Positions 8,882-18,468 of a DNA stretch of 38,927 nucleotides are shown in pieces. Made by a program: the position numbers and the translations under genes. The number at the start of each line of letters is the position of its first letter. The stretch's first letter is position 1. Below the pieces are notes generated by a model that was given only the letters and a program-made list of their open reading frames with translations, did no database searches and had not been told where the DNA came from. This DNA is from Candidatus Jorgensenbacteria bacterium GW2011_GWB1_50_10 (GTDB taxonomy: Bacteria; Patescibacteriota; Minisyncoccia; UBA6257; GWB1-50-10): the NCBI GenBank assembly GCA_001004105.1, contig LCQK01000001.1, forward strand, positions 1-38,927. Direction: 5' to 3'.

Positions 8882-9265
8882 CTACACGTCAACGCCTGAT
8901 GGGAACGTTGGTGTTTCACACGCTGGGATATCAATATTCAGAATGTCCAAAACAACTACCGGAATGAAGAAAGCGGCGGCCGCTACAACAATTGCGACGA
9001 CGGCATAAAGTAAGGACTTTCTTGCGGAGGATACTTTTTCTTCGTTGCCGCCAGAGGTCAGGAAATTAAAAGCAGCGATAATGATAAAAATAACTGAAAC
9101 AATAACAAGCAACCCTGCTAAGAAACTGGAAATTCTCTTAAGGACGCCAACAAGCCATCTCACGCCTTCCCCGCCGCAAGAATCTTCTGCTCCGCTCGCT
9201 ATCCTAGCAAGCCCCAAAACGGAGAGGGTTATAACACTGACAATCAATCGCGGTGATAATCTCAT
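8882..9265 (-). CDS. TrbC/VirB2-like small membrane protein
   Basis: Signal/TM followed by AAFNFLTSGGNEEKVSSARKSLLYAVVAIVVAAAAFFIP, matching the pattern in 11304-11678. Confidence 0.75.
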   Translation of the reverse strand: MRLSPRLIVSVITLSVLGLARIASGAEDSCGGEGVRWLVGVLKRISSFLAGLLVIVSVIFIIIAAFNFLTSGGNEEKVSSARKSLLYAVVAIVVAAAAFFIPVVVLDILNIDIPACETPTFPSGVDV

Positions 9266-9308
9266 TTGCTCCTAATAATTATAACAACTGGGTTTCCCTG
9301 TCAATCGG

Positions 9309-9390
9309 TGGGCAGGGAGGGATTTGAACCCTCAACCCTTGCGGGACAGCGTCCTAAGCGCTGCGCGTGTTCCAGTTTCGCCACCTGCCC
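9309..9390 (-). tRNA. tRNA-Leu (anticodon UAG)
   Basis: Minus strand GGGCAGGTGGCGAAACTGG...CAGCG CTTAGGA CGCTG TCCCGCAAGGGTT GAGGGTTCAAATCCCTC CCTGCCCA; long variable arm. Confidence 0.93.
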
Positions 9391-9423
9391 AGATTGGTTA
9401 GATTATATAGGTGAAAAATAAAT

Positions 9424-9452
9424 TTGACAAATACTATAATATGTGATATTTC
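9424..9452 (+). promoter_or_regulatory. Promoter candidate for the CxxC protein
   Basis: TTGACA (9424-9429) with 17-nt spacer to TATTTC. Confidence 0.45.
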
Positions 9453-9514
9453 ATAGGCAGATGTTTAATTTCTGAACACTACCTACGCGCCCTGTGAGCA
9501 AAGGAGGTTATACT

Positions 9515-9712
9515 ATGCGTCAGCAACCGGAGAGAAAACTGTGCCGAGGTTGCGGAGGTCTCGGAAGCTGTCTAAGCTGCAATAAAGACGGCGTCTGTCC
9601 ACTCTGCGGTGGAAGAAGCGAAACCTGTTCACGGTGTCGTGGTAGTGGGAAGTGCACCAAGTGCGAGGGTACGGGCCGATGTCGAGCCTGTGGCGGAACT
9701 GGCTGGGTTTAA
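9515..9712 (+). CDS. 65-aa DnaJ-zinc-finger-like protein with six CxxC motifs
   Basis: AAGGAGG SD then ATG 9515; MRQQPERKLCRGCGGLGSCLSCNKDGVCPLCGGRSETCSRCRGSGKCTKCEGTGRCRACGGTGWV. Confidence 0.88.
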   Translation: MRQQPERKLCRGCGGLGSCLSCNKDGVCPLCGGRSETCSRCRGSGKCTKCEGTGRCRACGGTGWV

Positions 9713-9749
9713 AAACTCACACTCTTCTGACTCCGATTCCCCAAGCACA

Positions 9750-9775
9750 ACGCCATCAGTTTTCACTGGTGGCGT
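9750..9775 (+). terminator. Intrinsic terminator
   Basis: ACGCCATCAG TTTTCA CTGGTGGCGT then CTGTCTTTT. Confidence 0.6.
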
Positions 9776-9802
9776 CTGTCTTTTATAAAGAACTTCCATT
9801 AT

Positions 9803-9831
9803 TTGACAAATCGCACGAAAAGTGCTAAATT
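9803..9831 (+). promoter_or_regulatory. Sigma70-like promoter for the SPFH operon
   Basis: TTGACA - 17 nt - TAAATT. Confidence 0.65.
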
Positions 9832-9904
9832 ATGAGGCAGCAAACTCGTCAACTGCATACTACCGAACCTGAACAATACAACGCCCAATGGGCAGGGAGT
9901 AACG

Positions 9905-10684
9905 ATGGCAGTATCCTTGATCGGCGCAGGCATTAGCCTCGTCGTATTGGGAACGATTGCACCATTTTTTTTGGTGCTCGTTCCGGAGGTGACCGGTCTC
10001 GTGGTTCTCAACTACTTCACGGGAAAATTGAGAGCTATAAGACCAGGACTTCGCCCCCGGTGGCCGTGGGAAGTTGTGAGAAAAGACAACTACTTTTCTC
10101 TCGAACTCGTCACACGGGAAGTGCTTGAAGAGACGTATGCCGCCAAAGATGGGCCGCAGATGAAGGTCAAGTGGTCAATTCAGTACCGCCCCGACGAGGG
10201 TAAGCTCACGAGCTACATCGCGGTGGATGCGACAACAATCGAGAAGGGGTTCCGCGATGTCATTAGCAGTGCTCTCTCCGCTGAGATCGCCAATATGGAC
10301 GCAGAACCTGCTCGTCGGGGAATTAAGGCAATCGAGCAAGCGGTGTTGAGAGCTCTGGAAAAAGAGCCGATGAGATCACACGGTATGGACGCTTCCACTA
10401 AGGAGAAGCTTGAAGGAGAGTACGGCGTCAATTTTGTTCTTTTCAAGATTGCCGACATCGATTTCTCTGATGATTACCAGCAGGCAAGAGCTGGCCAAGC
10501 TCGGATGCGGGTAATCACCGAAGCGGCTTCAAAGGTCTCAACTGGTCCTGACGGGAAACCAACGAAAGACGCCATAAACGCCGTTCTCGTGGAGCAGGGC
10601 AAGGCCAAGAAAAACATCTTCGAGGTAGAGGGCTTAACCGAAGTCGCAGGCGCGATCGCCCGCGCTTTCAGAGGAGGTAACTGA
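9905..10684 (+). CDS. SPFH/Band 7 domain membrane protein
   Basis: N-terminal TM; Band-7-like VPEVTGLVVLNYFTGKLRAIRPGL..., VKWSIQYRPDE, VISSALSAEIAN; SD GGGAG. Confidence 0.75.
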   Translation: MAVSLIGAGISLVVLGTIAPFFLVLVPEVTGLVVLNYFTGKLRAIRPGLRPRWPWEVVRKDNYFSLELVTREVLEETYAAKDGPQMKVKWSIQYRPDEGKLTSYIAVDATTIEKGFRDVISSALSAEIANMDAEPARRGIKAIEQAVLRALEKEPMRSHGMDASTKEKLEGEYGVNFVLFKIADIDFSDDYQQARAGQARMRVITEAASKVSTGPDGKPTKDAINAVLVEQGKAKKNIFEVEGLTEVAGAIARAFRGGN

Positions 10685-10686
10685 CA

Positions 10687-11205
10687 ATGCCTCACCACTC
10701 TGAAAAGGTTGAGGAATCAAGGCGGAACCTAAAGAGAGCGGCAACAGCGGTTATCGCTGTTGGAGTCACTCTTGCCATCATCGGTCTTGGAATCTGGCTC
10801 TCCCGCGAGAAACCGAAAACCGAACCGGCAGCGCAAGCAGCCGCTGTTAATCCCTGCGAGGCGTGGGAGAAAATTCACCCGGTCATTGCCGGCAACGCTT
10901 TCCCGCTCGACACCGCAAGGCAGGTCGGGCGGGGCGGAAGAGTCCGCTTGGTCGTCTCACGGACACTCTATGTGAGGCGCGGCGAGACATGGGTGATTCG
11001 GCTCATTCCCGCCGACACAACCGGCTGGGTGAAGTTTGACCCGACGGCTCCCAAGAATTGGTCAGATCCGTCGAGGGAAATAAAGATGTGCTATCCCGAC
11101 GGCCTCTGCGTTGCGGATGCCCCCGGGAAGCAAATCAAAACCCGTGGACGCAACGTCCGCCGCTTCCTCGGCGATGGGTGCGTTCTGGTCCGAGCAGCAA
11201 GTTGA
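10687..11205 (+). CDS. Hypothetical single-TM protein, operon partner of the SPFH gene
   Basis: SD GAGGAGG; N-terminal TM (TAVIAVGVTLAIIGLGIWL), then globular domain. Confidence 0.75.
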   Translation: MPHHSEKVEESRRNLKRAATAVIAVGVTLAIIGLGIWLSREKPKTEPAAQAAAVNPCEAWEKIHPVIAGNAFPLDTARQVGRGGRVRLVVSRTLYVRRGETWVIRLIPADTTGWVKFDPTAPKNWSDPSREIKMCYPDGLCVADAPGKQIKTRGRNVRRFLGDGCVLVRAAS

Positions 11206-11212
11206 AGCACGA

Positions 11213-11242
11213 GCGCCGTGTGGCACACCAGCCACACGGCGC
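11213..11242 (+). terminator. Intrinsic terminator
   Basis: GCGCCGTGTGGC ACACCA GCCACACGGCGC then TTCAAGTTTTT. Confidence 0.8.
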
Positions 11243-11260
11243 TTCAAGTTTTTAAAAATC

Positions 11261-11286
11261 AAAACCGCGCCAGACGGCGCGGTTTT
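11261..11286. terminator. Terminator hairpin (likely bidirectional)
   Basis: AAAACCGCGCC AGAC GGCGCGGTTTT between convergent genes. Confidence 0.7.
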
Positions 11287-11303
11287 GGAAAAATCAACTT
11301 GAA

Positions 11304-11678
11304 CTAAGGAACCACTGGTTCACCAAAACCAAGAATATTGAAGATCAACCTTGGTATGGCAAAAGCGAGCGCGGCAACGATAATCGCCACAATCGAAAAG
11401 ACAATTTTGTTCTTGGCCGAAGCAACTTTTTCCTGATCGCCGCCTGACGTAAGGTAACCAAAGGCCGCAAGGACGATGAAGATCACGGCCACGGCGAAAA
11501 AGATTATCGCAATCCAAGTTGCAACCTTTTGAATCAGATCAAGCAAGCCCTGGCCCGTTTCGGGAACACCGCTAATGGGGTTGGGCGGGATAACTTGAGC
11601 CATACCCATAAGCGGCAGGGTTAAAAGCGATGCGACTGCCAAATCAGTGGCGACTCGTTTAATTTTTTTGAGATTCAT
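11304..11678 (-). CDS. TrbC/VirB2-like pilin-type membrane protein
   Basis: Signal-like N-terminus, two TMs, FGYLTSGGDQEKVASAKNKIVFSIVAIIVAALAFAIP. Confidence 0.8.
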   Translation of the reverse strand: MNLKKIKRVATDLAVASLLTLPLMGMAQVIPPNPISGVPETGQGLLDLIQKVATWIAIIFFAVAVIFIVLAAFGYLTSGGDQEKVASAKNKIVFSIVAIIVAALAFAIPRLIFNILGFGEPVVP

Positions 11679-11728
11679 GCTTTTGATAATTTCTTTCGAC
11701 CTTTTAGCTACGCTTACATTTTAGCATA

Positions 11729-12091
11729 TCAGGGACCGCCGGAAACACCCAAAATGTCTTTAATAACGCTCGCCAAGCCCAACGCCAGCAATATAATAAC
11801 GTAGCCAATCACGGTGTAGAGAATCGTTTTCTTACCGGTTTCAAATTTTTCCGGAGAGCCGCCCGCAAAAAGCATCTGATAAGCGCCGATGATAATCATA
11901 AGGGTCGCGACCGGCGCGCCGGCCGCCACCAAAAACTTAAGAATGCCCTGAATAAGTTCCGCAATATTGTCAGCTTTTAACGGGTTTTCTAATTTAATTG
12001 GAACGCTTGTATCTTCGGTAGCGGCCGAACCGTAAGAGAAAACACCAAACCAGAGGATTAATGTAACAACGATTAGAGTCAGGAATTTCAT
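11729..12091 (-). CDS. TrbC/VirB2-like pilin-type membrane protein
   Basis: Signal-like N-terminus, GAYQMLFAGGSPEKFETGKKTILYTVIGYVIILLALGL. Confidence 0.8.
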   Translation of the reverse strand: MKFLTLIVVTLILWFGVFSYGSAATEDTSVPIKLENPLKADNIAELIQGILKFLVAAGAPVATLMIIIGAYQMLFAGGSPEKFETGKKTILYTVIGYVIILLALGLASVIKDILGVSGGP

Positions 12092-12108
12092 AAATTCATT
12101 ATATCAGT

Positions 12109-12513
12109 TCATCTGTTGCAAGTGATTTCATTCCAAACTTCAACTGTTGCGTCTTTAGCCAAGACGTGGAGAACGGTATTTACAATAACCCAGGCGGATA
12201 AAGCAATTACTAAACCAACCACCGCGCTCGTCATAATGTGACGGGCGTTTCTCACCTGTTCTTCGGAGGCGGCGGAAATCATCATCCGAATGGCGCCGTA
12301 GGCGATCATAGCAACGGTAATTGGTATCGCGATTTGAAAAAGAAATTGAATGATATTCTGGGTAGCAATTAAAGCATCGCAGAAATCACAGGGACCAACG
12401 ACGTTGCAGGTTTTATCGCCGCCCTCACCCGTGCCCTCCCAAATAAAACCTTGAGCGAAGACGGTGGCGCCGGAAAGCAGAAAGTAGAAAATAGAAAATA
12501 GAAATTTTTTCAT
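12109..12513 (-). CDS. TrbC/VirB2-like membrane protein
   Basis: Signal peptide MKKFLFSIFYFLLSGATVFAQG; IRMMISAASEEQVRNARHIMTSAVVGLVIALSAWVIV. Confidence 0.78.
   Translation of the reverse strand: MKKFLFSIFYFLLSGATVFAQGFIWEGTGEGGDKTCNVVGPCDFCDALIATQNIIQFLFQIAIPITVAMIAYGAIRMMISAASEEQVRNARHIMTSAVVGLVIALSAWVIVNTVLHVLAKDATVEVWNEITCNR
12473..12507 (-). repeat. Heptanucleotide repeat encoding the signal-peptide core of a pilin-like protein
   Basis: Plus strand GAAAGCA GAAAGTA GAAAATA GAAAATA GAAATTT; encodes KFLFSIFYFLLS on the minus strand. Confidence 0.85.
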
Positions 12514-12514
12514 C

Positions 12515-13813
12515 TTATAGTCGCTTTTTCAATAAATCCGTCACTTTGTCTTCGGCCTCCTGTAAGGCGCTCCGCGAGCTTATCATGCCGGCCAAAACCG
12601 ATTCAATCATATCGCTCAAAATGCCGCCGGTTTTATTGTAATCCACTTCCCCCCAGGCGCGAGCGGTTAACGCTTGCTTTGCAAAAACAGTAAGATTCGG
12701 ATCATTTAACGATTGACTAATGAGCGAGCGGAGTGCCGGCGGTTTTCCCGTCGCCGTGAAATAATTTTTTGCGTTCTCGCTTTTGGTCGTAAGATTCAAC
12801 ACAAAGTCCCAAGCAGTGTTCGCGTACCGGCTCTGGCGGGAAACGGCGTAGCCCCAGTAATTGCCGAATGTAATCGCTCTTTCGGCACCCGCGGGTTGGG
12901 GCACCTCTGCTATGCCCAAATTCAGAAGAATATTTTTTGATCTGATTTGAGATACGGCGCTTGCATAATCGAAAATCATTGCCGCCTCACCGGCGGCAAA
13001 GGCCTCGCGCGCTTTTTTCATTTCGTCGTTCCAAGTGTAGGCGGCGTTTTTAGAGTCAGAAAACTTCAGATAAAAATTAAGTGCTTCCTCGCCGTCCGAG
13101 GAAGAAAAAGAGGCCGAGCTGAAATCACGCGAGATCATCTCCGTCCCCGACTGGAGCATGAGCATGCTCAAAACATCCGGCGCCGTTTCCATTGATTTCA
13201 AGGAACCGCCGAGGGCCGCCGCTGCCCGGGTCACGCTTGCACCATTTTTCCTCACAAGTTTGGGAATGAGCGCCTCAAACTCGGTCCAAGTTTTGGGCGG
13301 GGTGGTAATCGCGGCATCGTTCCACAGATCCTGGTTGTAAATCAGTGCCAGCGTATCAATGGAAAGCGGCAAACCGTAAATATTCTTGCCGTCCGGCGCA
13401 AAATCGCTCTCCACGATTTGCGGGAAAAGATTGCGGAGTCCCAGCAGAGAAAATTTTATTGCCGGTACCGGCGCGATTTTGGTGATGTCCCGCAAGAGAT
13501 TCAAATTTCGCACCATGAAAATATCCGGGCCCTTGCCGGCGGCCAAAGCGTTCAAAAGGGCGGTTTCGTAGTCGGCCTCATTTGAAAATCCGCGGTAATT
13601 TACTTCCACGCCAGGATAAATTTTCCCGAAATCGGCAATCGTACCCTCGTAGGCGCGCATGCTGTCATAAACGCCCCAGAATTGAAGGGTGGCTTTTATC
13701 TGATTCGTTTCTTTTTTCAAACCCGGCAGGACGCCCACCAAAATCAAAAGAAAGATAACGACTAAGAAAGCGGCTGCGCCTATTAAAATCTTCTGATTGC
13801 GTGATAAATTCAT
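12515..13813 (-). CDS. Extracellular solute-binding protein (family 1-like)
   Basis: N-terminal TM, ATLQFWGVYD...YPGVEVNYRGFSNEADYETALLNALAAGKGPDIFMV...PLSIDTLALIYNQDLW. Confidence 0.88.
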   Translation of the reverse strand: MNLSRNQKILIGAAAFLVVIFLLILVGVLPGLKKETNQIKATLQFWGVYDSMRAYEGTIADFGKIYPGVEVNYRGFSNEADYETALLNALAAGKGPDIFMVRNLNLLRDITKIAPVPAIKFSLLGLRNLFPQIVESDFAPDGKNIYGLPLSIDTLALIYNQDLWNDAAITTPPKTWTEFEALIPKLVRKNGASVTRAAAALGGSLKSMETAPDVLSMLMLQSGTEMISRDFSSASFSSSDGEEALNFYLKFSDSKNAAYTWNDEMKKAREAFAAGEAAMIFDYASAVSQIRSKNILLNLGIAEVPQPAGAERAITFGNYWGYAVSRQSRYANTAWDFVLNLTTKSENAKNYFTATGKPPALRSLISQSLNDPNLTVFAKQALTARAWGEVDYNKTGGILSDMIESVLAGMISSRSALQEAEDKVTDLLKKRL

Positions 13814-13819
13814 ACCAGA

Positions 13820-16273
13820 TTAAAGGCAAACAATGCCTACCAATTTGTCGCCGATTTTTAAATTCATTATCCGCACGCCTTGGGTGGCGCGGCTGGCCAC
13901 GCGAATGTGCTTAATCTCCGTCCGCAGGGCCTGGCCCTTGGAAGAGAAAGCTACCAATTCAACGCTTTCCGGCTCCAGTATTGTCGCCGAGATAAGCGGA
14001 CCGGTTTTCTCGGTCACTTTTCCGGTTTTCACGCCCCCACCACCCCGCCGCTGGAGTTTATACTCCTTCAAAGGGGTTTGTTTGGCAAAACCGTTTGCCG
14101 AGACGACTAAAAGTTTCCTCTCCGCCATTTCTTTTCCTCTTATTATACCAAGCCCGGCAACTACGTCGTTTTTCTTCAAACGGATGGCGGCGACCCCGGA
14201 GGTACTCCGACCCAAGGGGCGCGCATCTTTTTCTCTGAAGCGGATGGCCTGCCCACCGGAAGTCACGAGAATCACCTGGTCGTCACCCAAAGAGAGTTCA
14301 ACCCACCGCAGAGTGTCATCGGTTCGGAGTTTTATCGCAATAATCCCCGTGCGTCGGACGTTCGTGAAATCCGAAAGGGCGGTCCTTTTAATGAGGCCGC
14401 GGGAAGTCGCCATAACGAGAAAGCTCTTCCCGGACGCCAATTCTTCCCTAGAGTAAGCGACAAGAGCACTGATTTTTTCGTTGGGAGGAATTTCCAAAAA
14501 ATTATGGATGGATTTGCCTTTGGCGGTGCGGGAGCCGGCCGGAATTTCGTAAACCTTGGTCTGGAAAACCCGGCCTCGGTCGGTGAAGAAAAGAATATTG
14601 TCGTGGGTGCTTGCGGAGGTCAGGTGTTCAATTGCGTCCTCTTCCTTCAATTCGAAACCGATAAGCCCCTTGCCGCCGCGCTTCTGGGCCCGGAAAGAAG
14701 TCGGGGAGAGGCGCTTGATGTAACCGCCTCGGGAGAGAGTGATAATCACGTCCTCTTCGGGAATCAAATCCTCCTCGCGGAACTCTTTTAAGCCACCGGA
14801 GACGAGTTTCGTTTTCCGTAGCCCTGAAAAATTTTTCTTCAGTTCCCCAAGTTCGCCGTCAACGATGCCCGCGATTTTTTGGGGACTCTTCAAAATAAGA
14901 GTCAAGTTCGCGATGAGTTTTTTCTTTTCTTTCAATTCCTCCTCGATTTTCTCCCGTTCGAGAGCCGCGAGCGTTGCCAGTTTCATTTCCAAAATGGCGT
15001 TTGCCTGAATGGCCGTAAATTTGAAAATCTTCACTAAATTGGCGTGGGCCGTTTCCTTGTCCTTGGATTTCTTGATGGTCGCAATCACTTCATCTATTTC
15101 GTTCAGGGCTTTATGGAGGCCCACTAAAATATGGGCGCGTTCCTCGGCTTTTTTGAGGTCAAATTCCGTCCGCCGCCGAATCACGATTTTGCGGTGGTTC
15201 AGGTAATGCAAGAGAACGTCCTTCAAAGAAAGGGTTTCGGGTTGGAGGCCGTTAACGAGCGCCAGCATATTGAAATAAAAATTTTTCTGAAGCTCGGAGT
15301 ATTCGTAGAGCTGGTTCAAAATTTTCTGGGGCGTGGCGTCGGTCTTGAGTTCAATCACAATCCGCAAACCCTCGCGGTCGGACTCATCCCGGATGTCGCG
15401 AATACCTTCTATCTTTTTACCTTCCGCGAGATGGGCAATTGTCTCAATTAAAGTCGATTTATTGACCTGGTAGGGGATTTCCGTAACTACAATCTGGTGG
15501 CCACCACCTTTTCGCTCTTCCACTTCCGCGACCGCCCGGGTGGTGATGGAACCGCGGCCCGTGGAGTAGGCCTCTTCAATGGATTTTTTGTCGTAAATCA
15601 CGCCGCCGGTGGGAAAATCAGGGCCCTGAACGAACTGCATCAGGTCCTTTACGGTTGCATCCGGGTGACTGTTCAAATGAATGGCGGCCTCCGCCACTTC
15701 GCCCAAATTGTGGGGCGGAATGGAGGTGGCCATGCCGACCGCGATGCCGACCGTGCCGTTAATCAAAAGGTTGGGGAGTTTGGCCGGCAGATATTTCGGT
15801 TCAAGTCGCGAATTGTCGTAGTTCGGTTGCCATTCTACCGTTTCTTTTTCAATATCCGTTAAAAGTTCTTCGGCGACTTTGGAGAGCCGCGCTTCCGTGT
15901 AGCGCATCGCGGCCGGGCTGTCGCCGTCCACGGAACCCCAGTTGCCCTGGCCGTCGATAAGCGGGTAGCGGAGGGAGAAATCCTGGGCCATCCGGGCCAG
16001 CGCGTCATAGACCGCGATGTCGCCGTGGGGGTGGTACTTGCCGAGCACTTCCCCAACCACGTTCGCCGATTTTTTGAATCTCGCGGAATGGGTCTGACCC
16101 GCATCCCACATCGCCCACAAAATCCGGCGCTGGACCGGCTTCAAGCCGTCGCGGACGTCAGGCAGGGCCCGGGCGACGATGACCGACATCGCGTAATCCA
16201 AATAGGACTCACGGAGTTCCTCGGTAATTTCCTTTTCTTCAACTCTCGTTTTAACCGGTTTCTCCTTCTCCAT
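13820..16273 (-). CDS. gyrA: DNA gyrase subunit A
   Basis: [52 protein letters not shown]-terminal beta-pinwheel repeats. Confidence 0.97.
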   Translation of the reverse strand: MEKEKPVKTRVEEKEITEELRESYLDYAMSVIVARALPDVRDGLKPVQRRILWAMWDAGQTHSARFKKSANVVGEVLGKYHPHGDIAVYDALARMAQDFSLRYPLIDGQGNWGSVDGDSPAAMRYTEARLSKVAEELLTDIEKETVEWQPNYDNSRLEPKYLPAKLPNLLINGTVGIAVGMATSIPPHNLGEVAEAAIHLNSHPDATVKDLMQFVQGPDFPTGGVIYDKKSIEEAYSTGRGSITTRAVAEVEERKGGGHQIVVTEIPYQVNKSTLIETIAHLAEGKKIEGIRDIRDESDREGLRIVIELKTDATPQKILNQLYEYSELQKNFYFNMLALVNGLQPETLSLKDVLLHYLNHRKIVIRRRTEFDLKKAEERAHILVGLHKALNEIDEVIATIKKSKDKETAHANLVKIFKFTAIQANAILEMKLATLAALEREKIEEELKEKKKLIANLTLILKSPQKIAGIVDGELGELKKNFSGLRKTKLVSGGLKEFREEDLIPEEDVIITLSRGGYIKRLSPTSFRAQKRGGKGLIGFELKEEDAIEHLTSASTHDNILFFTDRGRVFQTKVYEIPAGSRTAKGKSIHNFLEIPPNEKISALVAYSREELASGKSFLVMATSRGLIKRTALSDFTNVRRTGIIAIKLRTDDTLRWVELSLGDDQVILVTSGGQAIRFREKDARPLGRSTSGVAAIRLKKNDVVAGLGIIRGKEMAERKLLVVSANGFAKQTPLKEYKLQRRGGGGVKTGKVTEKTGPLISATILEPESVELVAFSSKGQALRTEIKHIRVASRATQGVRIMNLKIGDKLVGIVCL

Positions 16274-16275
16274 AT

Positions 16276-16641
16276 TTAGGGTTCAATTGTAAACTCTTTT
16301 GTTTCTTTAAAACGACCGACGAAAGACGAAACGCTCTGACTGACACCGGTTTTAAAGTTCTCAAACTCCTTGACCAGACTGTCTTTCAAATTTTTCGCGC
16401 CCCGGCCCAAAACCCGGAAAAAAGAATCGCTTTCCTCTACCTGCGCAGGTAAGGCATCCTCGGGCGAAGTAGAAGCAACTTTAGGCAAGGTCAAACTCAA
16501 ATAGAAAAACCAGAGTAAAACCACCAAAATCATGGCGGCGGCCGAGCTGAAAATCAAATACCGCTTTTTGGTCCTGACATCCGCTCTCTGAACGCGGTGG
16601 AGACGGTCCCGGCCCCCTTCAAACATCTGATTCAAGTCCAT
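16276..16641 (-). CDS. Hypothetical single-TM protein
   Basis: [10 protein letters not shown]...[24 protein letters not shown]; start chosen at 16641 to minimise overlap with the upstream gene. Confidence 0.6.
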   Translation of the reverse strand: MDLNQMFEGGRDRLHRVQRADVRTKKRYLIFSSAAAMILVVLLWFFYLSLTLPKVASTSPEDALPAQVEESDSFFRVLGRGAKNLKDSLVKEFENFKTGVSQSVSSFVGRFKETKEFTIEP

Positions 16642-16646
16642 GGATA

Positions 16647-17225
16647 TTATTTCAAGCATCTCACTTCCATGGCGCCGGCCTTCAAATCTTTCGCCTTCAA
16701 AACGAGCTTCTCCTCCGGGACGCATTCCGACTTATTGAACTCTCTCAAAAAATTTTTCAGTCCACCGGCGGGCGGATTAAAAAGTGTGGGGATAATGAGC
16801 GCCGGCTCGATTTGCCGGACGATCTTGCCGACTAAAGTTTCGGAAAGATACGGCTTGCCGCCGGCTGGGGCGATGACCACGTCCGCGCCGTGAAAATATT
16901 CCTGCGTTTCCGCCGCCGGCTCTTTAACCAGGTGACCCAAAACCAAAACTTTAATGCCCTCCAGTTCAAAGCGGTAGGCGGTTCTCTCCGCCCCGCCCTC
17001 ATACCCCAAGCTTATTCCTTTCAAGGCCAGATCGCCTACCTCGTATTCGCCTTGATTGTCCACGAAAAACGTCTCGCCTTCGTCAGGAACGGCCTCAGCT
17101 GGCTTTAAGGTAGAGAGCACAGCGTTAGCTCCCCGGAAAGAACGGCGATCGCCCGGATCAATTAAAACCGTGAAATTGCCGGATTGGATCTTGAAGTAAT
17201 TGTCGCCGTTATAAGTAATGACCAT
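16647..17225 (-). CDS. Metallo-beta-lactamase-fold hydrolase-like protein
   Basis: MVITYNGDNYFKIQSGNFTVLIDPGDRRSFRGANAVLST...GIKVLVLGHLV...ADVVIAPAGG. Confidence 0.7.
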   Translation of the reverse strand: MVITYNGDNYFKIQSGNFTVLIDPGDRRSFRGANAVLSTLKPAEAVPDEGETFFVDNQGEYEVGDLALKGISLGYEGGAERTAYRFELEGIKVLVLGHLVKEPAAETQEYFHGADVVIAPAGGKPYLSETLVGKIVRQIEPALIIPTLFNPPAGGLKNFLREFNKSECVPEEKLVLKAKDLKAGAMEVRCLK

Positions 17226-17269
17226 CGGTGGAAAATCCCACTATTATAGTAAGTTTAGCGCATTTTCAC

Positions 17270-17297
17270 TTGCTTTTCAAGCGAAATCTGTGATAAT
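17270..17297 (+). promoter_or_regulatory. Promoter of the S1 gene
   Basis: TTGCTT - 16 nt - GATAAT (preceded by TGT); -10 ends 10 nt before the ATG at 17308. Confidence 0.55.
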
Positions 17298-17307
17298 CTG
17301 TCTTCCT

Positions 17308-18405
17308 ATGGCAACCTCGCCGAACAAAGCGCAGGAACAGCAATCGTTCAGGCAGTTCGTAAAAACCAAGCCCGAGCTTTTTGCCGTCTTGAAAAACGGC
17401 GACCTCGTGGAAGGCTGGGTTCTTGAAAAAGGCGCGAATGCCCTCATGGTTGACCTCGGCCGCTACGGCTTGGGAATCGTTTACCGGGAAGAACTCCAAA
17501 ACGCCCGCGAAGCGGTCCGCGGCCTTGAAGTCGGGAGCGTTGTCCACGCCAAGGTCCGGGAAATAGACAATGAAGAAGGTTTGGTGGAACTTTCGCTCAC
17601 CGAGGCCGGCAAACAGAAGGCCTGGGCCGAAGCTCAGGAACTTCAGGAAAAAGACGAGCCCATTAAAGTTTCAATTAAAGGTTCAAATAGGGGCGGCCTC
17701 GTTACGGAAATTGCGGGCCTGCCGGCTTTCCTTCCGGTTTCCCAACTTTCCACCGAGCACTATCCCGTAAAAACTTCCGACGAGAAAAATCCGGCGCCGG
17801 ATATTTTGGAAAAACTAATCGGGCAAGAACTCTCGGTGAAAATTATTGACGTGAATCCACGTCTTAGCAAACTCATCATTTCCGAAAAAGCGGCCACCGA
17901 AATTTCCGCAAAGGAACTGGTGAAAAACTACGAAGTGGGGCAGGTGATTGAAGGCATCGTCTCGGGAGTGGCCGATTTCGGCGTCTTCGTGCGCTTTACC
18001 GAAAATCCCGCCGTGGAAGGTCTCATTCACGTCTCCGAACTATCCCATAAAGCCCTTGAGAACCCCAAAGAAGTGGTGAATGTTGACGACGCGGTCACCG
18101 CCAAAATCGTGGACATCAAAGACAGCAAAATTTCCCTCTCCCTCAAGGCCTTGAAACCGAATCCTTGGGAAGAAGCGGGTAAAAAGTACAAGAGCGGCGA
18201 TGCAGTACAGGGCAAAATCTACGCCCTCTATCCCTTCGGCGCGATTGTGGATTTGGAAGGCGACCTCCAGGGCCAGGTTCACGTTTCTGAATTCGGCGGC
18301 GCGGAGGAGATGAAAGAAAAACTTTCCCTCGGCCAAAAATGCGATTTCGTGATTGAAGACGTGAAACCCGACGAAAAAAGAATAATTCTCAAACTGAAGA
18401 AATAA
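17308..18405 (+). CDS. rpsA: S1 RNA-binding protein / 30S ribosomal protein S1
   Basis: Four S1 repeats (e.g. GQVIEGIVSGVADFGVFVRFTENPAVEGLIHVSELSH); start moved from 17218 to MATSPNKAQ. Confidence 0.88.
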   Translation: MATSPNKAQEQQSFRQFVKTKPELFAVLKNGDLVEGWVLEKGANALMVDLGRYGLGIVYREELQNAREAVRGLEVGSVVHAKVREIDNEEGLVELSLTEAGKQKAWAEAQELQEKDEPIKVSIKGSNRGGLVTEIAGLPAFLPVSQLSTEHYPVKTSDEKNPAPDILEKLIGQELSVKIIDVNPRLSKLIISEKAATEISAKELVKNYEVGQVIEGIVSGVADFGVFVRFTENPAVEGLIHVSELSHKALENPKEVVNVDDAVTAKIVDIKDSKISLSLKALKPNPWEEAGKKYKSGDAVQGKIYALYPFGAIVDLEGDLQGQVHVSEFGGAEEMKEKLSLGQKCDFVIEDVKPDEKRIILKLKK

Positions 18406-18406
18406 T

Positions 18407-18437
18407 TAAAATCCTCCGCTTAGAGCGGGGGATTTTA
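18407..18437 (+). terminator. Intrinsic terminator
   Basis: TAAAATCCTCCGCT TAG AGCGGGGGATTTTA. Confidence 0.8.
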
Positions 18438-18468
18438 AATTTGCCGGTTTTGAAGTAAAGTTAATGGA

